Positions 1-8,430 of a DNA stretch of 30,702 bases are shown piece by piece (the first letter of the stretch is position 1; each line of letters opens with the position of its first letter). Below the pieces are notes generated by a model, which ran no database searches, was not told the origin of the DNA, and saw only the letters and a list, made by a program, of their open reading frames with translations. Origin of the DNA: Clostridia bacterium (GTDB lineage Bacteria; Bacillota_A; Clostridia; Oscillospirales; CAG-272). A program made the position numbers and the translations under genes. Where the stretch lies: assembly GCA_017632155.1 (NCBI GenBank), contig JAGBRZ010000005.1:1-30702 (forward strand), in the 5' to 3' direction.

Positions 1-114
1 ATATTTACTTTCAACTTTAATTTCTAAAGTATCCACAATTATTCTTAAATTTTTCATAGCTTCAAGCACTTTATTTTTAAGTGTTTGAGCTTTTTCATAT
101 ATATTTGTTTTTTG
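1..114 (-). pseudogene. AT-rich open fragment, possible 3' remnant of a gene running off the window
   Basis: On the minus strand one frame stays open through this AT-rich stretch to the window edge. It reads roughly YEKAQTLKNKVLEAMKN and then LRIIVDTLEIKVESKY. The pattern AM..LR..vD.LE..V...Y faintly resembles the C-terminal helix of type III glutamine synthetases, but that is memory-based and weak. Upstream (positions 115-290) the frame enters GC-rich palindromic repeat sequence that does not look coding, so if this is a gene piece it has been cut off there. An ATG lies at 57-55 but has no convincing ribosome site. It could equally be non-coding AT-rich DNA. Confidence 0.2.
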
Positions 115-139
115 GTGCGGTACAAACCACTTCGCCAGC

Positions 140-260
140 ACCGCGCCGCGCTTGTAAATGGGCGCGGCACGAGATCCTTCGGCGGCAAGGCGTCTGCGGA
201 CGCCGCCGAAGGATGACATCGTTGGGTTTTATGGGGGCTTTGCCCCCATACCCCCATTGG
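140..260. repeat. GC-rich palindromic intergenic repeat
   Basis: Two inverted repeats stand next to each other. TCCTTCGGCGGC at 175-186 pairs with GCCGCCGAAGGA at 202-213 (12 of 12), and TATGGGGGC at 230-238 pairs with GCCCCCATA at 242-250 around a TTT loop. Neither is followed by a T run on either strand, so they are poor intrinsic terminators. The base composition changes sharply from the AT-rich first 115 bases. This looks like a dispersed intergenic repeat of the host genome; only one copy is in the window. Confidence 0.5.
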
Positions 261-286
261 GCTTGTGCAAACATCGTGCGCAATGG

Positions 287-1051
287 TTAAGAATTTATAT
301 CAAACCCCAATTTTTCTAACAAATCATTTTTCCAAAACATTGCATCTTCCGTTTCCACGGGCGGTTCTATTCGTTTTGATTTGCCTTCAAAGTATTCGTA
401 ATGCTCGTGGAAGACTTTTATCTCGCCCTTTTCATTACGGACGTATATGTAATGTATCTGCGTCGGTTTGGTTGCATCCTTTGGTAAAAGCCTGACTTGT
501 CTCAAAAATAGAGTGTTTCGAGGGAATTTAAGTATGTGGATTGCAGCATTAATATCGTGAAACGACATCGTCAAATTATTCAAGGCTATATAAATAAGCC
601 ATACCGCATAATTGCGAAATATAATGGAAAGGACCAAGGGCAAAACAGACAGCAAAATCAAAGGGAACAAGACAAATAATGTTTGCTTGGTTTTATTCCA
701 TAATACCGGATTCAGACATACATACGCACTCGGATTGCTGATTCTTTTCTCCTTATATGGTGGACGAAAATATATGCCTTCAGCTCCGTTTCCGAATATC
801 CCTGCAAACAGAGTATGACAAAATTCATGCACCGGCAGTAAAAGATAGGCAATAGCCAACACAGCTATAGCGGAGTTTATTTGTTTCAAAAAGAAAGCCG
901 CATATATAATAGCAATAGCGCCGGTTACACATAACGTAATCCTATTTCCACGCTTGTAATTATACTTGGTATTCACCCACTTTGCATTTTCACAAGATAA
1001 GGCATCTCCAAGAAAATAATCACACTCATGCTTTCCGAAATATATCTTCAT
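287..1051 (-). CDS. Membrane zinc metalloprotease-like protein (DUF3267 / M50-like)
   Basis: A 254-residue integral membrane protein with the zincin motif HEFCH at residues 75-79, at the end of the second of about four hydrophobic stretches (about 38-55, 59-74, 120-145, 148-165). HExxH inside or next to a membrane helix is typical of DUF3267 and M50-type putative peptidases, whose substrates are mostly unknown. The start ATG at 1051 has AGGAAG (1061-1066) nine bases upstream. The gene begins 6 bp after the preceding small gene, so it is probably the last cistron of the glycogen operon or read through from it. A functional link to glycogen is not established. The last third (about residues 170-254) is soluble and charged. 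No terminator is clear downstream, where a GC-rich repeat begins. Confidence 0.75.
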   Translation of the reverse strand: MKIYFGKHECDYFLGDALSCENAKWVNTKYNYKRGNRITLCVTGAIAIIYAAFFLKQINSAIAVLAIAYLLLPVHEFCHTLFAGIFGNGAEGIYFRPPYKEKRISNPSAYVCLNPVLWNKTKQTLFVLFPLILLSVLPLVLSIIFRNYAVWLIYIALNNLTMSFHDINAAIHILKFPRNTLFLRQVRLLPKDATKPTQIHYIYVRNEKGEIKVFHEHYEYFEGKSKRIEPPVETEDAMFWKNDLLEKLGFDINS

Positions 1052-1057
1052 AATATT

Positions 1058-1405
1058 TTACTTCCTATAATATACATAATACGCAATTATAGTTCTCTCT
1101 TCCCCGCCGTGCTCAAGGTCGGGGCCGATAAGTACCACTCCGTCCTTTGAAAGGAGCTCACTTGCGCGTAGCTCGTCGATCTTACAGCGGAAGAGGATGT
1201 CGGCGGATGCAAAAACTATGAATTCATCCTCGCGAATTGCAAGGCTGCCTTTTCTGCCGATAACTTCGTCGACATTATTTCTGCGCTCTGTGACATATTT
1301 GATATACTGTCCCGCGATGCGCTCCGCCATCTCGCGGCGGAAGCGGACACTGTTCGGGTCCTTCGGCTTTGTCCAATGCCCGACCACCTTACTCCAAAAG
1401 CCCAT
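1058..1405 (-). CDS. Small protein of unknown family at the end of the glycogen operon
   Basis: A 115-residue, charged, soluble protein starting MGFWSKVVGHWTKPKDPNSV. I do not recognise the family. The frame is open from a TTG at 1411, but AAGGAG at 1415-1420 sits only 3 nt from that codon and 9 nt from the ATG at 1405, so ATG 1405 is chosen. The start lies inside the 3' end of the amylase gene (17-bp overlap), which implies translational coupling. The N-terminal half is basic and probably helical (KWTKPKDP to VTERRNN). The C-terminal half alternates hydrophobic and charged residues (EFIVFASADILFRCKI, then VVLIGPD), suggesting a small beta-rich domain. Its place after amylase and glgP suggests an accessory or regulatory role in glycogen turnover; this is inference only. 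Confidence 0.7.
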   Translation of the reverse strand: MGFWSKVVGHWTKPKDPNSVRFRREMAERIAGQYIKYVTERRNNVDEVIGRKGSLAIREDEFIVFASADILFRCKIDELRASELLSKDGVVLIGPDLEHGGEERTIIAYYVYYRK

Positions 1406-3353
1406 TTTCAACTTCTCCTTTCATCTTGACGATGATAAACTCGCCCTTGCTGATAGAGGGATATCCAACCACTCTCTTGCCCGTATAAAGGTTTATACCG
1501 CCCGCGGCATGAACTTTTATGGGCTCGTCCGCCATATTGACGGCAACAAGGATATATCCTTTTTCTTCCTTTTTATATCTTATAAACTCAAAATATCCGC
1601 CCGTCGCGCGTATGATCTTGAACTCACCGCCCGCGAATATCCCTTCACCTCGGCGAAGTGCGCCGAGCTTTTTGTAATGCTCGTTGATCTCCCCGTCGAT
1701 CTTATGCCACGGGAATGGATAGCGGCAGAAGGGATCGCTCATTCCCTCCATACCCGCCTCGTCGCCGTAATAAATACACGGGAAGCCGAAGAGTGTGAAC
1801 TGAAGAGCCGAGATCATTTTAAGCAATTTCACGCCTCTTGCGCGCTCCTCGGCGGTCAGGCGAAGCTTTTCCTGCACGTCATTGTATGCAAATGCATTCT
1901 CGCGCACTTTAACGGGATTGCCGAGAATCGTAAGCACGCGTTCGGTATCGTGCGTGCCGATGAGGTTCATAAGACTTGCCGAAACACACTGCGGATATGA
2001 TGAATAAAGATCAGTCAGAGCAGTACAGAGAGCTTTTGCGTCACCGTTTTCGGCAAAGTCGAGAAGTGCCTTTCTTGTCGGATAATTCATAACGCTGTCA
2101 AGCTGCGCGCCTCTGAAATATGAGCGGCGCTTGCCGTATGCGATCTTATCGGCGGCGTTTTCCCAGACCTCGCCGATCAGCACGCTTTCGGGATTGACAT
2201 AGTGAATACGATCGCGGAGCTCTTCAAGGAATCTGTCGGGAAGCTCGTCGGCAACGTCAAGACGAAAGCCGTCGATGCTCTCGCGCATATAATGCTCGGC
2301 AACGCCACCCTCACCCGTGAAAAACTCGCGGCAGGAGTCGGTGTGCGTATTCAGCCTCGGCAGAATTCTGATGCCCCACCAAGCTGTGTAATCGGGTGCG
2401 CCCTCACGCTCGGGGGCGTGGAAATCGTACCATTCGTGATAGGGCGAGCGTTCATCGCGCGCGGGAAATCCGTATCTGCCGTATTCGTCGAAATATCGGC
2501 TGTCACTTCCAGTGTGGTTAAAAACGCCGTCAAGAATGATCTTGATTCCCCTTGCGTGTGCGGCTTTGAGGAGAGCCCTGAAAGCCTCCTCCCCACCGAA
2601 TTCATCCGCGATCTTCATATAATCCGAGGTGTCATACTTATGGTTGCTGACGGCATCGAAGATCGGCGAGAGATACAGAATGTTTACTCCGAGGGATTCA
2701 AGATAATCAAGCTTTTCGATAATTCCCCAAAGATTACCGCCGAAGAAGTGGTTGTTCTTGACCTCCGCACCGCGGTATTCGGCATATTGCGGCACTCCGT
2801 TTTCCCAATCGGAGTCGAGGATTGAATCGGAGCGATAGCTCGCCTTTCCTTCACCTTTTGCAAATCTGTCGAGGAAGATATGATACATGACCCCGCCGCC
2901 GAGCCACGAGGGCACGCAATATTCGGGGCGGTAAACTGTCAGGCGGAATTCGTTCCAATTAGCCGTCACAAGTTCAAAATTGACGTTATCCGTTGTGCTT
3001 GCGACAAGCTCCTCTCCGCCTCTGCGGAAAATATATGTATAGTAAAAAAGCCCCGATTCCGACTCACCGCAAAGCGCGGCTGTGTCGAGGCTCAACTTAT
3101 ATTCATCGTTAACATAGTCGGTCGAGATAAACTCAAAGCCGAATTTCTGCGCCGATGGATCCCTTTGTGAATCGGACGGCGCAAGTGTATCTCTGCGAAT
3201 GCAGAGCTCGGCGCGTGTGACACCGAGGCACCTCGGTATATGCGCCGTTATCTCAATAACGCTTCCCCTCGGGAAAGCACCGAGTGCGGAAACGTCCTCG
3301 CCCCCGCACCGTTTTTCGATGCGGGGAGCGTTTTGCATATATTTTGCAAGCAT
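1389..3353 (-). CDS. GH13 alpha-amylase / neopullulanase-type glycosidase
   Basis: A 654-residue glycoside hydrolase of family 13. Residues 1-145 form an N-terminal beta domain of the kind found in cyclomaltodextrinase and neopullulanase enzymes, followed by the catalytic barrel opening with GGGVMYHIFLDRF. Conserved regions are clear: DGVFNH (275-280), GFRLDVAD with nucleophile D366, GEVWE with acid/base E395, and GTHDTER with D469. There is no signal peptide, so the enzyme should act in the cytoplasm on glycogen-derived malto-oligosaccharides or branched limit dextrins, complementing glgP. The ATG at 3353 is three bases after the glgP stop, with only a weak ribosome site (AGAAG), so coupling to glgP is likely; M6 is an alternative start. 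Exact specificity (pullulanase, maltogenic amylase, debranching) cannot be told from sequence by eye. Confidence 0.9.
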   Translation of the reverse strand: MLAKYMQNAPRIEKRCGGEDVSALGAFPRGSVIEITAHIPRCLGVTRAELCIRRDTLAPSDSQRDPSAQKFGFEFISTDYVNDEYKLSLDTAALCGESESGLFYYTYIFRRGGEELVASTTDNVNFELVTANWNEFRLTVYRPEYCVPSWLGGGVMYHIFLDRFAKGEGKASYRSDSILDSDWENGVPQYAEYRGAEVKNNHFFGGNLWGIIEKLDYLESLGVNILYLSPIFDAVSNHKYDTSDYMKIADEFGGEEAFRALLKAAHARGIKIILDGVFNHTGSDSRYFDEYGRYGFPARDERSPYHEWYDFHAPEREGAPDYTAWWGIRILPRLNTHTDSCREFFTGEGGVAEHYMRESIDGFRLDVADELPDRFLEELRDRIHYVNPESVLIGEVWENAADKIAYGKRRSYFRGAQLDSVMNYPTRKALLDFAENGDAKALCTALTDLYSSYPQCVSASLMNLIGTHDTERVLTILGNPVKVRENAFAYNDVQEKLRLTAEERARGVKLLKMISALQFTLFGFPCIYYGDEAGMEGMSDPFCRYPFPWHKIDGEINEHYKKLGALRRGEGIFAGGEFKIIRATGGYFEFIRYKKEEKGYILVAVNMADEPIKVHAAGGINLYTGKRVVGYPSISKGEFIIVKMKGEVENGLLE

Positions 3354-3356
3354 ATT

Positions 3357-5783
3357 TTACTTCTTGACCGGGGTAATTTTCCAGATATTCTCTGCGTAAT
3401 CTCTGACCGCGCGGTCTGCGGCAAAGAAGCCGCCCTTTGCTATATTGATGAGCGAACGGCGAGTCCAATCCTCGCGGTTCAGGTAATCCTCGTACATCTT
3501 TTCGTGTGTCAGACGGTAGGAATCGAAGTCTGCAAGACACATATAGGGGTCTGCAACTCCGTGACCCGCAAGCAAGTAGGATGCGATATCCGAGAAGGAT
3601 TCGTCCGCAAAGCCTGCGTTGAGTCGGTCAACGATTCGGCGGAGCTTATCATTTCTTGCATAGAAGAGTGCGGAATTATAGCCCGCAAGCCATAGGTCGT
3701 CAACCTCGCTTGCTGTCAGACCGAAAATATAGATATTCTCGTTGCCGACAGCGGCAGCCATCTCAACGTTTGCGCCGTCAAGAGTACCGATAGTCAGCGC
3801 GCCGTTGAGCATAAGCTTCATACAGCCGGTACCGCTCGCCTCTTTACCTGCAAGCGAGATCTGCTGGCTGATCTCTGCGGCGGGAATAAGGCATTCTGCC
3901 GCGCTTACGTTATAATCCTCAAGGAAGAGCACGCAAAGCTTTTCGTTAACGCGGGGATCCTTTTCGATCTCCTGTCCGAGCTTACAGATAAGCTGGATGA
4001 TGCGCTTTGCCATATGATAACCAGGTGCAGCCTTTGCGCCGAAGATATAGGTTCTCGGATAGAATTCGGCATTCGGATTATCACAGATATCAAGATAGTT
4101 GCCGATGATATTGAGCACGTTGAGAAGCTGGCGCTTATACTCGTGCAGACGCTTGATCTGAACGTCGAAAACGGAATGGGTATCAAGACCCTTACCCGTG
4201 CGGCTCTCAACGAAATTCGAGAATGCTATCTTGTTTTCGTGCTTGATGCCGCGGAGGCGGTCAAGAACAGCTGTGTCGTTCTCATATTTCATAAGCTCTG
4301 CGAGCTCAACAGGATTCTTACGGTAGCCCGTGCCGATGGTCTCGTCAAGGAGAGATGCAAGTCCGGGGGAGGAATAGCACATCCAACGGCGATGCGCGAT
4401 ACCGTTTGTTACATTGGTAAAGCGCTCGGGATACATATGATAGAAATCCTTGAAAATTGTATCAACAAGGATCTGCGAGTGGAGCTTCGATACGCCGTTG
4501 ATATGGTGCGAACCAACAACCGCAAGGTTTGCCATTCTGACAGAACCGTTGCAAAGGATGCTCATATTGGTGATCTTTTGCCAGTTGCCGGGAAAACGAT
4601 CCCAAGCGGCACGGCAGAAGCGCTCGTTGATCTCCTTGATGATCATGTGAATACGGGGCAGACGGAAGGAGAAAAGGCTCTCGTTCCATGTTTCAAGCGC
4701 CTCGGGCATTACCGTGTGGTTTGTATAGGACATAGTGCGTGTGGTGATGTCCCAAGCCTGATCCCAGGAGAAGCAATAATCGTCGATGAGTATTCTCATA
4801 AGCTCGGGCACGCAGAGTGCGGGATGGGTATCGTTGATGTGGATGGCAACCTTATCGGCGAGGTTATCGAGTCTGCCGTAAACCGCCATATGATCGCGGA
4901 TAATGCTCTGGATAGACGCCGAGCAGAGGAAATACTGCTGTGTCAGACGGAGAAGCTTACCCTCAGTGTGGTTATCCGAAGGATAAAGAACCTTCGAGAT
5001 GATCTCCGCGGAGCTCGACTCCTCAACTGCGCGTGTATACTGTCCCTGAGTGAAAAGTCCCATATTGAAGGTGCGAACATCGCGAGCCTTCCAAAGGCGC
5101 AGACGGTTAACGGCTTCGCTGTCGCCGCCCGAGATCATCATATCGTAAGGAACCGCTTCAACATCCTCGGTGTCCTCATACATGATCTCAAGCTTACCCT
5201 CTCTCCATTCCTCGCGGATTCTGCCGCCAAGGCGGACGGTGAATACACGGTCGGTTCTCGGAACAAGCCATACCTCGCCTCCGGGAAGCCAATTGTCGGG
5301 GAGCTCGATCTGAAGACCGTCAACGATCTTCTGCTTGAAAAGACCGTATTCGTAGCAGATGGAAAATCCGTTTGCGGGGTAATCGAGCGAGGTCAGCGAG
5401 TCCATAAAGCACGCCGCAAGACGTCCGAGACCGCCGTTTCCGAGACCCGCATCGGGCTCACACTCATAAAGATCATCGAGTCCGAATCCCATTTCGGTGA
5501 GTGCGTTTTTGTACTCATCCGAAAGTCCGAGATTGCAGAGATTGGTCTTGAGAGATCTGCCAAGCAGAAACTCCATGCACATATAATATACGCGCTTACC
5601 GCCTTCCTTGTTTGTTCTTGCCTTGAAATCGGAACGCTTCTCGGCAAGTATGTCCTTGACAGTCTGCGCGACTGCCTTGTACATCTGTTCTCTCGACGCA
5701 TCGGCGGCGGTGGTGCCGAAGAGTCTTGATAATTTTTGTTCGATATTTGCTTTAACTTCCTGTGCGTTTGGGGTGAAATTCAC
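3357..5783 (-). CDS. glgP: Glycogen/maltodextrin phosphorylase
   Basis: Phosphorolytic release of glucose 1-phosphate from alpha-1,4-glucan ends (GT35). The pyridoxal phosphate lysine lies in EASGTGCMKLMLNGAL (K656 with the start used here), followed by TIGTLDGANVEM. The early EPDAGLGNGGLGRLAACF and the later KRLHEYKRQLLN are family hallmarks. The frame is open from a GTG at 5819, but GGAGG at 5792-5796 lies 8 nt before a second GTG at 5783, giving VNFTPNAQEVKANIEQ as the N-terminus. The 12 extra residues would be translated from the ribosome site itself, so 5783 is preferred (808 residues, normal for the family). It sits 32 bp after glgA in the glycogen operon. The usual asparagine of the GTGNMK/GTSNMK box is cysteine here. 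Confidence 0.95.
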   Translation of the reverse strand: MNFTPNAQEVKANIEQKLSRLFGTTAADASREQMYKAVAQTVKDILAEKRSDFKARTNKEGGKRVYYMCMEFLLGRSLKTNLCNLGLSDEYKNALTEMGFGLDDLYECEPDAGLGNGGLGRLAACFMDSLTSLDYPANGFSICYEYGLFKQKIVDGLQIELPDNWLPGGEVWLVPRTDRVFTVRLGGRIREEWREGKLEIMYEDTEDVEAVPYDMMISGGDSEAVNRLRLWKARDVRTFNMGLFTQGQYTRAVEESSSAEIISKVLYPSDNHTEGKLLRLTQQYFLCSASIQSIIRDHMAVYGRLDNLADKVAIHINDTHPALCVPELMRILIDDYCFSWDQAWDITTRTMSYTNHTVMPEALETWNESLFSFRLPRIHMIIKEINERFCRAAWDRFPGNWQKITNMSILCNGSVRMANLAVVGSHHINGVSKLHSQILVDTIFKDFYHMYPERFTNVTNGIAHRRWMCYSSPGLASLLDETIGTGYRKNPVELAELMKYENDTAVLDRLRGIKHENKIAFSNFVESRTGKGLDTHSVFDVQIKRLHEYKRQLLNVLNIIGNYLDICDNPNAEFYPRTYIFGAKAAPGYHMAKRIIQLICKLGQEIEKDPRVNEKLCVLFLEDYNVSAAECLIPAAEISQQISLAGKEASGTGCMKLMLNGALTIGTLDGANVEMAAAVGNENIYIFGLTASEVDDLWLAGYNSALFYARNDKLRRIVDRLNAGFADESFSDIASYLLAGHGVADPYMCLADFDSYRLTHEKMYEDYLNREDWTRRSLINIAKGGFFAADRAVRDYAENIWKITPVKK

Positions 5784-5791
5784 TTTTACTT

Positions 5792-5796
5792 CCTCC
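5792..5796 (-). promoter_or_regulatory. Ribosome binding site that decides the glgP start
   Basis: GGAGG on the minus strand, 8 nt upstream of the GTG at 5783. A start at the upstream GTG (5819) would place this site inside the coding sequence, so the downstream GTG is the likely start. Confidence 0.8.
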
Positions 5797-5815
5797 GGTA
5801 ATGCTCTCCTATATA

Positions 5816-7255
5816 TCACAGCAGATCGTTGTAAAGTGCAATGTATTTATCTGCGGATGCCGCCCAGGAGAAATCGACTGTCATTATCTTTTCGACAAAA
5901 GCCTTGCGTTTTTCGCCATTCTTCCAAAGCGCAACGGCGGCAAGTGTGCGCTCGTAAAGCTCACCCGCGGTGTAGCCCGCAAAGGTAAAGCCGTTTCCGT
6001 GCATTTCGCCTTCCGAATCCTCCCAATAAGGCAGGATCGAATCAGCAAGTCCTCCCGTTTCACGGACAACGGGAATTGCGCCGTAGCGCGAAGCGATCAT
6101 CTGCGAAAGTCCGCAGGGCTCGCTCTTTGAGGGCATCATGAAAATGTCGGTAGCCGCATAGATTTTCTTTGAAAGATCGCGGTCATATGTGATGAGCGCG
6201 CGAACCTTTTCGGGGTACTCGGCTTCAAGCTGTCTGAAAAAGTCTTCATATCTCGCCTCGCCCTTGCCGAGAACCACAAGCTGTGCTCCGCTTTCGTCAA
6301 GGATACCGCGCATAGCCTCGGCTACGATATCAAGTCCCTTGTGGGATGCCAGGCGGGTGATGAGCGCGATGACGGGCGTTCCCTTCTCATCCGCAAGATT
6401 GAGATCTGCGCGAAGAGCAGAGCGGCAAGCATCCTTACCGCCGCGACGCTTTGCGCTGTAATGCTTTGCGATAACGGGATCGGTCCAAGGGTTATAATAG
6501 GAATAATCAATACCGTTGAGAATTCCCGAAACCTTTGAAGCGTTCGCGCGAAGAATGTGGTAAAGCCCGTGCGAATACTCGGGGGACATGATCTCATCCG
6601 CATATCTGGGGCTGACGGTAGTCACAGCCTCAGCACACTCGATTGCACCCTTCATCAGGTTAATGCAATCGCCGTACTCAACAACGCCGCGGTCTTCATT
6701 CGAAAGCGCGAAAACGTCGCCGAGAATATAGAAATCATACTTGCCCTGATACTCGATGTTGTGGATGGTGAATACGCGGCGGATGCCTGCGTATCTTTCA
6801 TCGGCAGAATACTTCTGACGAAGATAGATGACAGAGAGCGCCGCCTGCCAATCGTGAGCGTGCAGGATATCGGGGAAAAATCCGATATGAGGCAGCATCT
6901 CAAGAACTGCGGTGCAGAAATATGCATATCTTTCGCCGTCATCGAACTGACCGTAAAGTCCTTCGCGGGCGAAATAATATTCATTGTCAATAAAGTAATA
7001 GGTTACTTTATCCTTTATAAGGCTGTAAACACCGCAATATTGCTTTCTCCAAGCAAGATAGGTGTCAAATTCAGCCTCTTTTTTCATTTCGGCGCGGTAT
7101 TTCTCACCAACGGCGGAATAAAGCGGCATAACGACTCTGACGTCGACTCCCTTTGCGGCAAGAGCCGTGGGGAGCGAGCCGAGAACGTCGCCAAGTCCGC
7201 CGGTAGCTGCGAAAGGCATAACCTCGGCGCCTACGAAAAGAATGCTTTTTTTCAT
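5816..7255 (-). CDS. glgA: Glycogen synthase (ADP-glucose)
   Basis: GT5 enzyme transferring glucose from ADP-glucose to growing alpha-1,4-glucan. The chosen ATG at 7255 (MKKSILFVGAEVMPFAATGG) has AAAGGA nine nt upstream and gives 479 residues, the usual length. A longer frame open to 7378 would run into glgD and is rejected. The N-terminal ADP-glucose loop is TGGLGDV (18-24), where the canonical lysine of KTGGL is alanine (A17). The C-terminal GT-B half shows SEPCGLSQ (378-385), the expected acidic residue and nucleotide-binding loop, and VVRETGGL (396-403). It lies 25 bp after glgD and 32 bp before glgP. The A17 change is, as far as I recall, found in other gut Clostridia, so it probably does not mean loss of function. 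Confidence 0.95.
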   Translation of the reverse strand: MKKSILFVGAEVMPFAATGGLGDVLGSLPTALAAKGVDVRVVMPLYSAVGEKYRAEMKKEAEFDTYLAWRKQYCGVYSLIKDKVTYYFIDNEYYFAREGLYGQFDDGERYAYFCTAVLEMLPHIGFFPDILHAHDWQAALSVIYLRQKYSADERYAGIRRVFTIHNIEYQGKYDFYILGDVFALSNEDRGVVEYGDCINLMKGAIECAEAVTTVSPRYADEIMSPEYSHGLYHILRANASKVSGILNGIDYSYYNPWTDPVIAKHYSAKRRGGKDACRSALRADLNLADEKGTPVIALITRLASHKGLDIVAEAMRGILDESGAQLVVLGKGEARYEDFFRQLEAEYPEKVRALITYDRDLSKKIYAATDIFMMPSKSEPCGLSQMIASRYGAIPVVRETGGLADSILPYWEDSEGEMHGNGFTFAGYTAGELYERTLAAVALWKNGEKRKAFVEKIMTVDFSWAASADKYIALYNDLL

Positions 7256-7280
7256 TATTTCAAATCCTTTTTTCTTAAAA

Positions 7281-8414
7281 TCATACCATAACGCCCTTGC
7301 CGATGTAGAAAGGCATCGTTTCGTGACCAGAAAGATTTCTGCCGTCGCGGATAACGGTGTTCTTATCGGTGATAACACAGTTGAGGTTTACGTTATCGCC
7401 AACGTAGGTATCCTGCAGAAGGATAGAATTGCGGACAACTGTGCCCTTTCCAACCTTAACTCCTCTGAATACCACGCAGTTTTCAACCTCACCCTCGATC
7501 ACGCAGCCGTCTGCAACGATCGAATTCGAAACCTTTGCATCCTTGCTGTAGGATGTCGGCGAGGAGTTGCGGACCTTGGTGAATACGGGTCTTTCCGCGA
7601 TCTCAAAGAGCTCTTCTCTTACATCGGACTCAAGAAGCTTCATAGAAGTTTCAAAATAGCCGGGGAGATTGTTGATGAGCGAATAGAAGCCGTCGAAACG
7701 GTATGCGCGGAAGTCAGCCTTGCCAACGTTCTTTGCGATAATATCGCGGAAGAAGCTGGTGTAGCCGTGAGCCGCAGCATCGTTGAGAACGGTGATGAGG
7801 TAACGGCGGGTGATGACCATAATATTGGTGCTTACGTTGAACGCGCCCTTGATATCCGAACTGTATTCAGCCGCATCAATGATCTTGTCATTTTCATCGA
7901 GAATGAGAACCGAATGACGCTCTGCGTTATAGTTCCCCTCTGTAACTCGCTTGGTAACGACAGTGATATCCGCGCCGGTCTCCTCGTGGCGTGCAAGAAC
8001 CTTTGAAAGGTCGATGTTGCAGATGGTATCACAGTCGGAAAGGACCAAAACGTCCTCTGTACATCTCGAAATGAAGTTGGTAACGCCGAGAAGCGCCTCA
8101 AGACGAGTATTGTAGAGCGAGTTTGTCGCCTTTGCATCATACGCGGTGATGAAAGGAGGAAGAATCTTGATACCGCCCGAACGGCGAGCAAGATCCCAGT
8201 CCTTACCCGTTCCGATATGGTCGAGAAGCGACTGATAGTTATAGTGAGTGATGATTCCGACCTTCGAGATCCCCGAATTTACCATATTGGAAAGAGGGAA
8301 ATCGATCAGTCTGTATCTGCCGCCGAAGGGCACGCTTGCCATTGTGCGCAGACGGGTAAGCTCGGGCAAACATTCATCGTGTATGTTCGAAAAAATAAGT
8401 CCTGCTGCTGTCAT
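7281..8414 (-). CDS. glgD: GlgD, regulatory/non-canonical subunit of ADP-glucose pyrophosphorylase
   Basis: A 377-residue GlgC paralogue. It aligns with the GlgC nucleotidyltransferase fold (VPFGGRYRLIDFPLSN, WDLARRSGGIKILPP) and has a C-terminal left-handed beta-helix built of hexapeptide-like repeats from about residue 280. It lacks the GGxGxRL nucleotide loop at the N-terminus (AAGLIFSNIHDE instead), and the sugar-phosphate loop SGDH is SDCD. In Firmicutes, GlgD is known to pair with GlgC and change its activity rather than act strongly alone. AGGAGG stands 8 nt before the ATG at 8414, and the gene follows glgC by 16 bp, consistent with equal production of the two subunits. The missing motif is normal for GlgD and is not a sign of decay. 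Confidence 0.95.
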   Translation of the reverse strand: MTAAGLIFSNIHDECLPELTRLRTMASVPFGGRYRLIDFPLSNMVNSGISKVGIITHYNYQSLLDHIGTGKDWDLARRSGGIKILPPFITAYDAKATNSLYNTRLEALLGVTNFISRCTEDVLVLSDCDTICNIDLSKVLARHEETGADITVVTKRVTEGNYNAERHSVLILDENDKIIDAAEYSSDIKGAFNVSTNIMVITRRYLITVLNDAAAHGYTSFFRDIIAKNVGKADFRAYRFDGFYSLINNLPGYFETSMKLLESDVREELFEIAERPVFTKVRNSSPTSYSKDAKVSNSIVADGCVIEGEVENCVVFRGVKVGKGTVVRNSILLQDTYVGDNVNLNCVITDKNTVIRDGRNLSGHETMPFYIGKGVMV

Positions 8415-8430
8415 AACATTTTCCTCCTAA

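Noticed and set aside
230..250. GGGGGC/GCCCCC hairpin as terminator of the DUF3267 gene
   Set aside because: No T run follows on either strand.
4014..5729. Long plus-strand frame (571 codons) opposite glgP
   Set aside because: It lies wholly antisense to the clearly conserved phosphorylase and shows no family features; it is a codon-bias shadow.
6557..8006. Plus-strand frames opposite glgA and glgD
   Set aside because: No ribosome site or domain; both are shadows of conserved minus-strand enzymes.
7281..8414. GlgD as a decayed duplicate of glgC because it lacks GGxGxRL
   Set aside because: The missing loop is characteristic of the GlgD subunit; the frame is intact with a strong ribosome site.
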